From a virus, in the IMG/VR virus record IMGVR_UViG_3300027973_000089, positions 1 through 41,967 of that record: 41,967 bases of DNA; one strand, written 5' to 3'. Positions 31,821 through 40,058 of this stretch are shown here, one piece after another; within the stretch, counting starts at the first letter, position 1; each line of letters opens with the position of its first letter. The position numbers and the translations under genes were made by a program. The notes beneath the pieces are model-generated. The model saw nothing but the letters and a program-made list of their open reading frames with translations, did no database searches and was not told the DNA's origin.

Positions 31821-32851
31821 TTCTTTAAGTTTTTTAAATAATTTTTCCAAAATAAAAAATCGTGTTCATTTTTACATAATTCTATATGGAAAAAAATGGT
31901 TTGTAACTTTTGTACTTCAAATTCAGGTAAATCTCTTCTTGCAATTGCTAATATATTAGATTGAATATCTCCTGACATATTAGGGGTTAGCAATTGCATA
32001 AGTTCGTAATTCCTATAGGCAATCTCACTCTGATTTACTATATTTTCGAATATCTTTGCTTTAGGATTCGCACTATACTGTATCTTACTTTGCTCTACTA
32101 TATCATCTATAGTTATGTGTTTGTCTGTTGTATTTAAATTGAAATGCTTATTCAATCCTACTTCTCCAACTTGCTTTACACCTGCTATGTTATCAGTCCT
32201 GTCACCCACAAAACATCTATATGTTAAGTAATTTAATGGAGTGTAACCATATAATGATACAGTAGATTCTTGCGATATTAATAGTTTTTTCTCATGAGAA
32301 TATACGAAAGTTTTTTCATCTATTAACTGCAAATAATCTCTATCAGAACTCATAATAATTTTAGAAGATTCCTTACTAAGAACATGTTTGCATAGATATG
32401 CTATCACATCATCAGCCTCCACACAATCTATTATAATTGTTTTAACAGGCATTATTGATAGAGAATTAACTAATAAATTTAACTGCATTCTTTTAGATTC
32501 ATTCTCATTTAGAATTCCTCTAGTATCAGCAAATCTATTGAAACTACCCGCACTTAATACTTTTTGCTTGTATTCTTTATGCAAATGTCTTCTTCTAACA
32601 CTTCCACCTTTTCCATCAAATACTACATATATAGACGTTGGAGAATAGTCTACTATTGCTTTATATATAGTTCTGAAAAATCCTAGTATTCCACCAACAT
32701 GGTCTCCTTCATAGTTTAATGTAGGGACAGCTTGAAAATTTCTAATAAAAACATTCAAGCCGTCCACAATCAAAATCTTATCCTCTACTACATTTTCTGA
32801 GGATTGACTCTCCTTAAACTTTTTAAATTCCTCAAATGAATCAGTAATCAT
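31817..32851 (-). CDS. 5'-3' exonuclease / flap endonuclease (T4 RNase H-like)
   Basis: The 344-residue protein matches the FEN/PIN-fold family: DKILIVDGLNVFIRNFQ (first metal Asp), SIYVVFDGKGGSVRRRHLHK (second Asp and the Arg-rich arch), IIIDCVEADDVIAYL (the EADD motif), and IIMSSDRDYLQLID (SSDrDyxQLi), then FVGDRTDNIAGVKQVGEVG (the GDxxDNIpG helix-hairpin). It removes RNA primers from lagging-strand DNA and complements the polymerase that lacks this domain. I start at the ATG at 32851; a TTG at 32869 would lengthen the overlap with uvsX. It is 11 bases overlapped with uvsX and 4 with the helicase. Confidence 0.93.
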   Translation of the reverse strand: MITDSFEEFKKFKESQSSENVVEDKILIVDGLNVFIRNFQAVPTLNYEGDHVGGILGFFRTIYKAIVDYSPTSIYVVFDGKGGSVRRRHLHKEYKQKVLSAGSFNRFADTRGILNENESKRMQLNLLVNSLSIMPVKTIIIDCVEADDVIAYLCKHVLSKESSKIIMSSDRDYLQLIDEKTFVYSHEKKLLISQESTVSLYGYTPLNYLTYRCFVGDRTDNIAGVKQVGEVGLNKHFNLNTTDKHITIDDIVEQSKIQYSANPKAKIFENIVNQSEIAYRNYELMQLLTPNMSGDIQSNILAIARRDLPEFEVQKLQTIFFHIELCKNEHDFLFWKNYLKNLKK

Positions 32852-33986
32852 CTTCGTTATCCTCTTCAATTATTATAGTGTCGGTATCCAAAGCTTCATT
32901 TATATTATACTTAAATATCATTTCATCACATAAATGATTATAAACAATTTCCTTATATTTTGGATTTGATATAATCTTATCGTAAAATTGCTTAGATTGG
33001 AATTTAATCTCTTCAAGTACCTCTCCTGTTTCTTTATCTACAACTCTGTAAGTATACCATGCACCATTTAAATCAACTATCTTTCTATTAGACATTTCAT
33101 CTAACCATGAGCCATAGTTGTCCATACCTGAATTGTAATAGATTTTATAGCTAATACTTCTATTGGCAGGCCCTAATCTGTTCTTCTTCACATGAGCAAC
33201 AGACTCTACTCCGATGTGATGTTTCTTACCATTCTTTTCTACAGATACTTTTTTACCTGCTTCTAGTCTTAGTCTAACAGATGAGTGGAATGGTATACCT
33301 TTTCCTCCTGAAGTAGTATATATGTCACCACCCAATGCTCCCAATCTTACTCTAAGTTGATTAGTAATTATAAGACATACTTTGTGTCTGCCTATATAAT
33401 TTGTAATTTTTCTCATTGCTTGAGATATGATTATGGACTTACTAGTATTCCAACCCTGTTTATCAAATCCAATAGCTTTTTCTGCTTTGGTAGTTGCTCC
33501 CATTATGGAATCGATAACAATGGTAAGTAGTATGTCAGGGTTTTTTTTCCTGATTTCAATAATCATTTGTTCTATCGTATCAAATATATCTTCTACAGTA
33601 TACATTGATAAATACAACATCTTAGACACATTGACACCTATAGCCTTCATGAATTCCTCACTTGCAGCATTCTCAGTATCTATATAAACAGCTATTCCAC
33701 CTTTTTCTTGGGTTGATTTCATTGCATGACAAGCCAATAATGATTTACCTGATGCCTCCATTCCCGAAATTTCGGTGATTCTCCCTACAGGAAAACCACC
33801 GTTTTTTCTATTTGAAATAGCAATGTCTAACATATCATTCCCTGAGGATACCCAATCTGATATATCAGATGGATTCGAATCTGAACCGTCTAAGAAATAG
33901 GCAACCTTATCAGTAGATTTTTTAAATATACCGTTTACATAGTCAGCTAAATCTTCCTCTATCGAGTTATGATTTTTTTTAGACAT
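32841..33986 (-). CDS. uvsX: UvsX/RecA-type recombinase
   Basis: The 381-residue protein has the RecA core: VGRITEISGMEASGKSLLAC (Walker A, about 75-82), AVYIDTENAASEEF, then LTIVIDSIMGATTKAEKAIG (Walker B) and CLIITNQLRVRLGALGGDIY followed by TTSGGKGIPFHSSVRLRL, the L2/C-core DNA-binding region. It lacks the E. coli RecA C-terminal domain and ends in acidic residues (IIEEDNEDDY), like T4 UvsX. It performs strand exchange for recombination-dependent replication on gp32-coated DNA, and the gp32-like gene lies 7 bases upstream. Confidence 0.94.
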   Translation of the reverse strand: MSKKNHNSIEEDLADYVNGIFKKSTDKVAYFLDGSDSNPSDISDWVSSGNDMLDIAISNRKNGGFPVGRITEISGMEASGKSLLACHAMKSTQEKGGIAVYIDTENAASEEFMKAIGVNVSKMLYLSMYTVEDIFDTIEQMIIEIRKKNPDILLTIVIDSIMGATTKAEKAIGFDKQGWNTSKSIIISQAMRKITNYIGRHKVCLIITNQLRVRLGALGGDIYTTSGGKGIPFHSSVRLRLEAGKKVSVEKNGKKHHIGVESVAHVKKNRLGPANRSISYKIYYNSGMDNYGSWLDEMSNRKIVDLNGAWYTYRVVDKETGEVLEEIKFQSKQFYDKIISNPKYKEIVYNHLCDEMIFKYNINEALDTDTIIIEEDNEDDY

Positions 33987-33993
33987 TATTTAG

Positions 33994-34884
33994 TTATTTA
34001 GAATTAAGTAACCTTTCGAATTCTAGCATAGCGTTTGACACTTGAGGAGACTCAGCAGTCATCGGATTGCTTGAGAAAGCATTTGATGAATTTGATGATT
34101 GAACAGTTGGTGATGGGACGCCAAATGATTCAGAAATTTCACCACTATTATTAGGAGTAAAAGTTGGTGCAATATTACCTGCCATATGACTACCTATTGC
34201 CTTATCTACAAAATCTGTATTAGGCTTTGGATAAAGATAATTTTCCAATACCTTAATCAACTCCTCTTTCGTTGGTGCTTTGAAAATATCTTCCAATTTT
34301 GGCACTTCAGATAGTGCTTTAGCACCTACTTCATTATCAGAAAACGCAGCGGTCTTATTAGGCTTAATCATAATTGAAGTACTAGGATATCCATCTCCTT
34401 GCTTCTTATGGTACTCAACATAGATGTCGTTACCATTTGTCAAGTCTGATATATCTCCGTAGTCTCCACTATTTAAAAATTTGGCTAAAGTTGCATAAAC
34501 AGCTTCCGTAAAACCATAAAATCTAACTCCCTTGCTTTCTTCTCCTCTTACCAAAATTGGAGCATATACTCTCAATTTAGGTTCTAACTTCTTCCCTCTT
34601 ATCCAAGAATCTTTGTTTCCCTCTGCTTGTAGTTTCTTAGCCCACTGCATAATTGGGTCATCCATTCCGTAGGTAACAGGTGAGACAATAGGTTTTTCTG
34701 ATAAACCGTAGTGAAAGTAAATTCTTCTTAAGGAGTCTGTTGGCTCGTGTGGGTAGGGGACGATTCTAATGATGTGTTCCTTTTCAGGTTTCCAAAATAA
34801 ATCATCATTCTTTGCTGAATCTTTTGAAGTTTTTTTATTCAAGCGATTAATATCATCTTGAATAGCTGAGAAATTAATTGGCAT
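33994..34884 (-). CDS. ssDNA-binding protein (T4 gp32-like)
   Basis: The 296-residue protein matches the gp32 type: an N-terminal stretch with basic residues, FWKPEKEHIIRIVPYPHEPT, FHYGLSEKPIVSPVTYGMDD, IRGKKLEPKLRVYAPILVRG, VRFYGFTEAVYATLAKFLN, and NDIYVEYHKKQGDGYPSTSI, with a Ser/Asn/Pro-rich disordered tail ending LEFERLLNSK. In T4 the tail recruits replication proteins. Zinc ligands seen in T4 gp32 are not visible here, as in most distant relatives. It is directly upstream of uvsX with a 7-base gap, a typical pairing for recombination-dependent replication. Confidence 0.9.
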   Translation of the reverse strand: MPINFSAIQDDINRLNKKTSKDSAKNDDLFWKPEKEHIIRIVPYPHEPTDSLRRIYFHYGLSEKPIVSPVTYGMDDPIMQWAKKLQAEGNKDSWIRGKKLEPKLRVYAPILVRGEESKGVRFYGFTEAVYATLAKFLNSGDYGDISDLTNGNDIYVEYHKKQGDGYPSTSIMIKPNKTAAFSDNEVGAKALSEVPKLEDIFKAPTKEELIKVLENYLYPKPNTDFVDKAIGSHMAGNIAPTFTPNNSGEISESFGVPSPTVQSSNSSNAFSSNPMTAESPQVSNAMLEFERLLNSK

Positions 34885-34906
34885 AACTTAAAAATTTTGT
34901 TTAAAA

Positions 34907-35338
34907 TTAAAGATATATTGATTTTTTAAAATCCAAATTTACAAAAACTAATCTCTCTTCAAAATATGCTTCTGAAGTAGACTGTTCGTCAGCAGGAAAT
35001 CTCTTCACTATAAGAAGTACATCCCTATAGTTTTCCCAATCTATTTGATAACTCTTATCTAAAATTCCATTGTTCAATACCTTGATTAATGAATTTAATG
35101 CATTAATGGTGTATAAGGTATTTGTGTGTTTCTTCTTATTTATTGATATAGTGTTCTTAGCCAAACCATCTCTCAAATTGTCTTCAGTATTATAAACTAA
35201 TACCGAGCTATGTGGATTGTCTCTGTCTGTATACATATAAAACTTATTGTTATATATTTTATAATACGTTGATAAGTAATCAACAGTTAGACTCAGCGAA
35301 TCATTAGAAGTAAATGTACATAAAAATTGTCCTTTCAT
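34907..35338 (-). CDS. Hypothetical protein in the replication cluster, 143 aa
   Basis: I do not recognise this protein. It looks beta-rich: GQFLCTFTSNDSLSLTVDYL, YKIYNNKFYMYTDRDNPHSS, then NTISINKKKHTNTLYTINAL with a helix, and a C-terminal YRDVLLIVKRFPADE and EERLVFVNLDFKKS. It lies between a PolA-like gene and the gp32-like gene, with 15- and 22-base gaps. Position suggests replication or recombination, in the place where T4 has small replication accessory genes, but sequence gives no match. Confidence 0.55.
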   Translation of the reverse strand: MKGQFLCTFTSNDSLSLTVDYLSTYYKIYNNKFYMYTDRDNPHSSVLVYNTEDNLRDGLAKNTISINKKKHTNTLYTINALNSLIKVLNNGILDKSYQIDWENYRDVLLIVKRFPADEQSTSEAYFEERLVFVNLDFKKSIYL

Positions 35339-35353
35339 AATAAATCTTTTTGG

Positions 35354-36595
35354 TTAGCATACGATGCTAAATAGCTCCATATCTTTGTAGTTTTTTCCTT
35401 TTTTTACTTTGCTATTAATTAATATTTTTTTTACATCTTTTAATAAATCATAACCATCTTCTACGTTATAATCTATTAATATTGAATCATAAGTGTATAA
35501 TATCATCTTAGATTTTTTGTTGTCTAACAAGGTATTCACTCCATGTATAAATAGCATAGAAAGTTCAGTTTCTATCATTTGTATATAATAACTGAATAGT
35601 TTTGATTTATTCATTTCATCACTTACTGAAAGTTTTCTTTGGGTTATAGGGCTTTCTATATATCCTATAGTTTGGTACTGCTCCCAAATTTTTTCTTTAA
35701 GTGAATATACTTTATTAAAAAAATCTACATTATACCTATCACATAAGTCTTTATCATCTTTATATAATAAAGTAAAACTTATCTTCTTACTATCCTCATA
35801 TTGAGATTCTGTAATAGTATCCGTATTAAAATACATTTTTGCAAAATGTGTATGTAATGATTCTATATCTGAAAAATCATAGTTTAATAACTTTCCAATA
35901 ATCCTAATGTGATAGGAGTCAAAATCATACTCAACTAAATACCCACCATTAAATCTACTTATAAAATTTAATCTACTATCATCTTTTTTATTTATAGCTG
36001 AATAGTTAACTCCATCATATACATTAGATGGTCTACCTGTTTTAGTATGAATATTATAGAGAACTTTTACAAAGTTATTGGAATATTTTCTATTAAAATT
36101 AGAGTTGAAAGAATCTAATTCTACATACATACAATTTTTTTCTATAATTTCTATAGAGGGGTAGACTATATTTGTATAAAATTCAGATGCCTTAGATATG
36201 TCTAAGCAATTTTTGCAATCTAAAATAGTATGTATAAGTTTCTCAGACATTGCTACACATACATAATATGGAACATATCTATAGTAATCCAACCTCCTAT
36301 AATGTTTTAGATATTTCTTGAAATTTATAACATCTAAATCTACAGATTCACCACCCAACCAAGCTTGAGTCTCTAAATCATAAGATATTATAGATTTATA
36401 ATGAGTATCGAATAATCTCTTATTCACTACAACAGAGTTCGTACTAATTTTAGGTAATTCCACATTTTCCACGTCTGTCAAATCTATAGGATAATGTCTT
36501 ATGGACTTATCAAAGTCATCATATATAGACATAAATCCTATCTTAGAGTCAAGATAGTGACCATACTTGCTTGGGATGCATATAACTATATTCAT
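35354..36595 (-). CDS. Divergent family A polymerase-like protein without exonuclease domain
   Basis: The 413-residue protein carries a recognisable PolA-type palm and fingers: TKTGRPSNVYDGVNYSAIN (185-202) matches the TGRxSSxxPNxQNIP block, YLVEYDFDSYHIRIIGKLL (219-237) is motif A with Asp224, DSKKISFTLLYKDD (268-281) is motif B with Lys270, Phe274 and Tyr278, and SKMILYTYDSILIDY (362-376) is motif C with Asp370. The N-terminal 180 residues are unrelated to known exonuclease domains. Substitutions are striking: His at the Pol I steric-gate Glu710, Tyr at Arg754, and YDS in place of HDE. It could be a specialised polymerase, an RNA or primer enzyme, or a binding protein. It starts behind a promoter-like box. 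Confidence 0.8.
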   Translation of the reverse strand: MNIVICIPSKYGHYLDSKIGFMSIYDDFDKSIRHYPIDLTDVENVELPKISTNSVVVNKRLFDTHYKSIISYDLETQAWLGGESVDLDVINFKKYLKHYRRLDYYRYVPYYVCVAMSEKLIHTILDCKNCLDISKASEFYTNIVYPSIEIIEKNCMYVELDSFNSNFNRKYSNNFVKVLYNIHTKTGRPSNVYDGVNYSAINKKDDSRLNFISRFNGGYLVEYDFDSYHIRIIGKLLNYDFSDIESLHTHFAKMYFNTDTITESQYEDSKKISFTLLYKDDKDLCDRYNVDFFNKVYSLKEKIWEQYQTIGYIESPITQRKLSVSDEMNKSKLFSYYIQMIETELSMLFIHGVNTLLDNKKSKMILYTYDSILIDYNVEDGYDLLKDVKKILINSKVKKGKNYKDMELFSIVC

Positions 36596-36610
36596 ATCTT
36601 GTAACTTCTT

Positions 36611-36622
36611 TATGCAAATATA
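36611..36622 (-). promoter_or_regulatory. TATATTTGCATA promoter box
   Basis: The minus-strand string TATATTTGCATA lies about 16 bases before the ATG at 36595 in the 53-base gap between tail genes and the replication cluster. It is the same string as at 3770-3759 and fits the Bacteroidota TAnnTTTG -7 box. A TTTC about 20 bases upstream is a weak -33 candidate. Its place suggests it drives the replication cluster. Confidence 0.5.
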
Positions 36623-36648
36623 CTGTATTATTTTAAAATTTTTGAAAT

Positions 36649-37170
36649 TTACTTATAAAATTCCAAACTATTTTTTAAGAATTTATCTAATCCTTTGAAG
36701 TCTTTTAGGTTATCTCTTATTTGTCTTAAATTAAAATTTTGAACATACCTTGAATTACCTGAAATCATCCATTGAAAACTTACTGAATTATATATATTTA
36801 AATCTATTCCACTTTTTTTTGAATTAGATTTTATATTACTGAATTGTTCAGAGTCTATTTCTACTATAGTATTCAATGGTGAATTTCTTTTTTGCACAAA
36901 ATACCTTGTTACTATGCCTACTGTATATTCTAAATCAGTTGGCTTTATTTTTATGGGTACAGGTGCTTCGTAACCTCCCTTAGTTATACTTCTAAGTCTA
37001 ATTGTTTCTGTATTAAACGTATGTCTAGGAATTAATATTTTAGTATTAACCTTCATATCGTCATATATATATGCAATGTTATTTTCAGGATTTAGATAAT
37101 ATTCTCCAACATACTCTAAACCATTCATAGTATAGTATTCTAAACCTTTAGTATGTTTTACTTCTCTCAT
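36649..37170 (-). CDS. Probable virion structural protein, 173 aa
   Basis: I do not recognise a family. The protein is beta-rich (YVGEYYLNPENNIAYIYDDM, KILIPRHTFNTETIRLRS, VGIVTRYFVQKRNSPLNTIV) with a C-terminal helix (GLDKFLKNSLEFYK). It is last in a run of tail/baseplate genes and has a 2-base gap to the large baseplate-type gene upstream. The ATG at 37170 is preferred to one at 37197, which would overlap that gene. Baseplate or tail role is inferred from position. Confidence 0.55.
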   Translation of the reverse strand: MREVKHTKGLEYYTMNGLEYVGEYYLNPENNIAYIYDDMKVNTKILIPRHTFNTETIRLRSITKGGYEAPVPIKIKPTDLEYTVGIVTRYFVQKRNSPLNTIVEIDSEQFSNIKSNSKKSGIDLNIYNSVSFQWMISGNSRYVQNFNLRQIRDNLKDFKGLDKFLKNSLEFYK

Positions 37171-37172
37171 AT

Positions 37173-39209
37173 TTATGATATGTTTAAATATGGACATGCC
37201 CTTGTGCTAATAGATGTTGTCCAAACTCCTGTAGCATCTATTTTATCCTCAACATCCATTACAACAAATCCAATACCGTTACTAGGTCTTGCGAAATCAG
37301 GTAAATTTGTTGATGTGAATACATTACCCGCTATAATAGGATATGTCCCTTCCATCTCTATTTTCATTTCTAAATCAAAATATTCCATAAAACTAAATTT
37401 ATTGTCAGTACTAGTACCTCGAATAACTTCTATAGCATTATGTATTTTTTTAAATTCAGCCAATGATGAACATGCATCTGCTATAGTATCTTCACTAAAA
37501 TCTTTTTTAGCCATTCTAGCATATACTCCTATTTTTTCATCTGTTGAAGTTAGTTTTTTTATAATTGATTTGTATTCCTTATCTACATTGTCAGGATACT
37601 CGGTGTCTTCTGATATTTTACCTGAAGTACCTGAACCTTCTCGTATGCCCGTTACTAATGCTAAATCAACTAAATCTGTTGGTAATTTACCTTCAACAAC
37701 TAGTGAAAAAGAATTTCCATCACCTTTTATAGGGTCTAACTCAAATAATGGATATGGCTTACCACTAACTGCTAAAGCATCCGTAATAATTAATTCTTGT
37801 AATTGAAATTTATCGTCTATTTTAGTAGGGTCAGGTAATCTAAATGATAGATTAACAAAATTACCTGAACATCTTGATATTCTTGAAAAAACAGTTTCAA
37901 AGAATTCTTTAATGCTATATGTAACGTCCGAGATTCTATCTGTTTTACTTGTTTTGTTCTTAGTAGATTCTTCTCTAGCAGTATTTAATTCTTGAAATTT
38001 TAGGTGTAATTCATCTACTACAAATCTTCTACTTATTAATATGTATCTATGAGCAATACGGTCTCCTAAGAAACAATTAGACTTAAAAAATGAGCCTCCT
38101 ATTTCAAAATCTTTTCCGTTTCCCGCATTATTTTTATAATTTCCTGAACCTCTCCCCAAAAATAATACAGATGTAGGGTCTCCTGACCTAAATTTATTAC
38201 CTAGCTTATTCGCAGGAACTGAGGAGTATGGATTCTCTTTTTCAAATCCAATTCTAAATTTAAATTTATTTCCACACTTATCATTAGTTGCCTTAATTAT
38301 AGTTTTATTTATTAAATCTACAAGATATTGTAAGGATATATATTCGTGAGCATCACTGCCTATACCTGTTCTCTCTTCTTTGCTGTTCATAAATGAGGAT
38401 ATGAATGCCATGAAGGCATTACTACCGGGAAAATATTCGTATATTTTTCCAACAGGATTTCCCCCTGCCATTCCTACTGATTTAGGTTCGTACCCATCAC
38501 TGAACTGAGATGTTCTCTTTGAACCACCTTCCTGTAAGTCATACATTATCTTAGTAATTAGGCTAGAAACATTCTCAGTGCCTGAGAATGCTAAACTACC
38601 ATACTTAAATACTTGATTAGGAAATGCATAAGATACATCACATGATAGTACGTCAAGATTTGCTATAGCAGATGCAGGGCCAATCGCATTGAATCTACAT
38701 ATATATGTATTTAATTCAGTATTAGAATAACCTCCCGCTATTATATACGCTCCCACTATTTTATTGGATACTCTACCTCTACCTCCATAATCAGAACCAT
38801 TACCCCATTCTATAGTTATAGGATTCCTATCCTTCTCTCTTCTTAGATACGCCCTTGAGTAAGTAACAAATTCATCAAAAGAGAATACCTCGAATTCAAC
38901 ATCTATCTCTAAGGTTAAATTCATTTTTTCAGCTTTTCCTGTAACTCTCTTTATACTTAAACTTTTTAGCATAGCCTTTACAGGTCTATTAGTATCTTGA
39001 TGGTCATAACTTTGTTCATACCCTCCTAAATTAGATTGAAGAGACGGATACTTAGTGTTTGGCATTGATATTCTAGCCCACGCAGGTAATCTACGTTTAT
39101 AATCACCGCTAAGGTCTTCAGTTCCATTTCGCATATCATAATGTAACTTTTTCCGAGTTGACATTATACTATATGTAGTATCATCAAATTTTTGTCTAAG
39201 TAAGTCCAT
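37173..39209 (-). CDS. Large baseplate/tail-type structural protein
   Basis: The 678-residue protein starts with MDLLRQKFDDTTYSIMSTRK and has a first beta domain (KAMLKSLSIKRVTGKAEKMN, LTLEIDVEFEVFSFDEFVTY) with YICRFNAIGPASAIANLD, then Gly- and Ser-rich segments (FLGRGSGNYKNNAGNGKDFE) and a C-terminal domain TYPIIAGNVFTSTNLPDFA with GVWTTSISTRACPYLN. The mix of long beta-rich domains and its place after a LysM-like baseplate gene point to a baseplate hub or tail-spike-base protein, possibly a functional counterpart of T4 gp27; no motif proves which. It overlaps the LysM-like gene by 14 bases. Confidence 0.65.
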   Translation of the reverse strand: MDLLRQKFDDTTYSIMSTRKKLHYDMRNGTEDLSGDYKRRLPAWARISMPNTKYPSLQSNLGGYEQSYDHQDTNRPVKAMLKSLSIKRVTGKAEKMNLTLEIDVEFEVFSFDEFVTYSRAYLRREKDRNPITIEWGNGSDYGGRGRVSNKIVGAYIIAGGYSNTELNTYICRFNAIGPASAIANLDVLSCDVSYAFPNQVFKYGSLAFSGTENVSSLITKIMYDLQEGGSKRTSQFSDGYEPKSVGMAGGNPVGKIYEYFPGSNAFMAFISSFMNSKEERTGIGSDAHEYISLQYLVDLINKTIIKATNDKCGNKFKFRIGFEKENPYSSVPANKLGNKFRSGDPTSVLFLGRGSGNYKNNAGNGKDFEIGGSFFKSNCFLGDRIAHRYILISRRFVVDELHLKFQELNTAREESTKNKTSKTDRISDVTYSIKEFFETVFSRISRCSGNFVNLSFRLPDPTKIDDKFQLQELIITDALAVSGKPYPLFELDPIKGDGNSFSLVVEGKLPTDLVDLALVTGIREGSGTSGKISEDTEYPDNVDKEYKSIIKKLTSTDEKIGVYARMAKKDFSEDTIADACSSLAEFKKIHNAIEVIRGTSTDNKFSFMEYFDLEMKIEMEGTYPIIAGNVFTSTNLPDFARPSNGIGFVVMDVEDKIDATGVWTTSISTRACPYLNIS

Positions 39210-39504
39210 TTTCTATTAATTTTTGAATCTCTAACTCATCTATAGGATATGGAATACGAAGTCTACGTCCTGACGGAACTGTGAAACTACCTTTACCTAA
39301 ATCATTTGCTCTTGCTATAACCCACCATAATGTTTGGTCTTTGTAAAATTCAAATGCTAATAAATCTAATCTATCTGATTTCTTAGAATATATATATAAA
39401 TCGCTTTGTCTAAATGGTATGGAAGGATAGAATGTAGAACTATATCTATTATTCTCAGTAGACTTATCCTTAATTTCCGATGCTAGTTTTCTATACCTGT
39501 TCAT
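39196..39504 (-). CDS. LysM-like baseplate protein (gp53/tail protein X type)
   Basis: The 102-residue protein contains RLDLLAFEFYKDQTLWWVIA with RANDLGKGSFTVPSGRRLRI and PYP, the LysM-type fold used by T4 gp53-like and P2 gpX-like baseplate proteins: DxLdxlA-x-fYgd-x-lWWviA-x-aN-x...vpxGxxLxIP. The first 40 residues are polar. Such proteins bind the central baseplate near the hub and may contact peptidoglycan. It is between the probable tube-junction protein and the large baseplate protein, as expected for this role. Confidence 0.85.
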   Translation of the reverse strand: MNRYRKLASEIKDKSTENNRYSSTFYPSIPFRQSDLYIYSKKSDRLDLLAFEFYKDQTLWWVIARANDLGKGSFTVPSGRRLRIPYPIDELEIQKLIENGLT

Positions 39505-39509
39505 TAGTA

Positions 39510-40058
39510 TTATGTTCTATTGCTGAATATATTTTCCGCTGCTGATGGCATTTTTTTACCTATCCATCTTAGAGTCATATTAACAGTTGTTAATACAGGT
39601 AAATTATCTATCCAACTTGTTTTATCATTTTCCCATTGGTAATCTAAAGAGTTTATATATCCAATTTCATTAATATATATATCTCCAATTGTAAAATTTA
39701 CAAAGTTACCTTGAAATCCTTTATTGCCTTCGAAATAATTAGGTAGTGTACCTTTTGCTAAATCATCTAATTTATTAAACATTGATTGAGTATCTGACCT
39801 GCCTCCTTCTGCAACCACGGTAAAATTTAAATCTACGTCCTTTGCAAATGAAGCTAGTAATACTTTTGAGTCAGCTCTGCCAATTTCTGTAAAATCTTGC
39901 CAACTAGGTGCAAACCTAGAAGATATAGTATTTAGATATGCAGGAAAAGAAACTGTTAATTGTAATGGTATAATTTTAAAAAATAATTGAGTAAATCTTG
40001 GTTTGAATGATTTAGGACTATTTACAGGACTCGATGATATACTTCTTGATTTTGCCAT
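39510..40058 (-). CDS. Baseplate/tail-tube junction-type protein
   Basis: The 182-residue protein has a Ser-rich basic start (MAKSRSISSSPVNSPKSFKP) and a core with LQLTVSFPAYLNTISSRFAP, SWQDFTEIGRADSKVLLAS and FAKDVDLNFTVVAEG, then a C-terminal WIDNLPVLTTVNMTLRWIG. The FPAYLnxisdsf-x-WxxxxvxGRxxp pattern is one I link with T4 gp48/gp54-like and similar tube-initiator baseplate proteins. It lies directly after the tape measure gene (no gap), the usual place for such a gene. Confidence 0.65.
   Translation of the reverse strand: MAKSRSISSSPVNSPKSFKPRFTQLFFKIIPLQLTVSFPAYLNTISSRFAPSWQDFTEIGRADSKVLLASFAKDVDLNFTVVAEGGRSDTQSMFNKLDDLAKGTLPNYFEGNKGFQGNFVNFTIGDIYINEIGYINSLDYQWENDKTSWIDNLPVLTTVNMTLRWIGKKMPSAAENIFSNRT

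Noticed and set aside
31821-31850. Upstream start for the helicase
   Set aside because: The ATG at 31820 makes an ATGA overlap with the exonuclease stop, the usual junction in this genome; the longer form would overlap by 34 bases.
37153-37806. Plus-strand ORF of 217 codons
   Set aside because: It is antisense to the large baseplate-type gene and has no start context or motif of its own.
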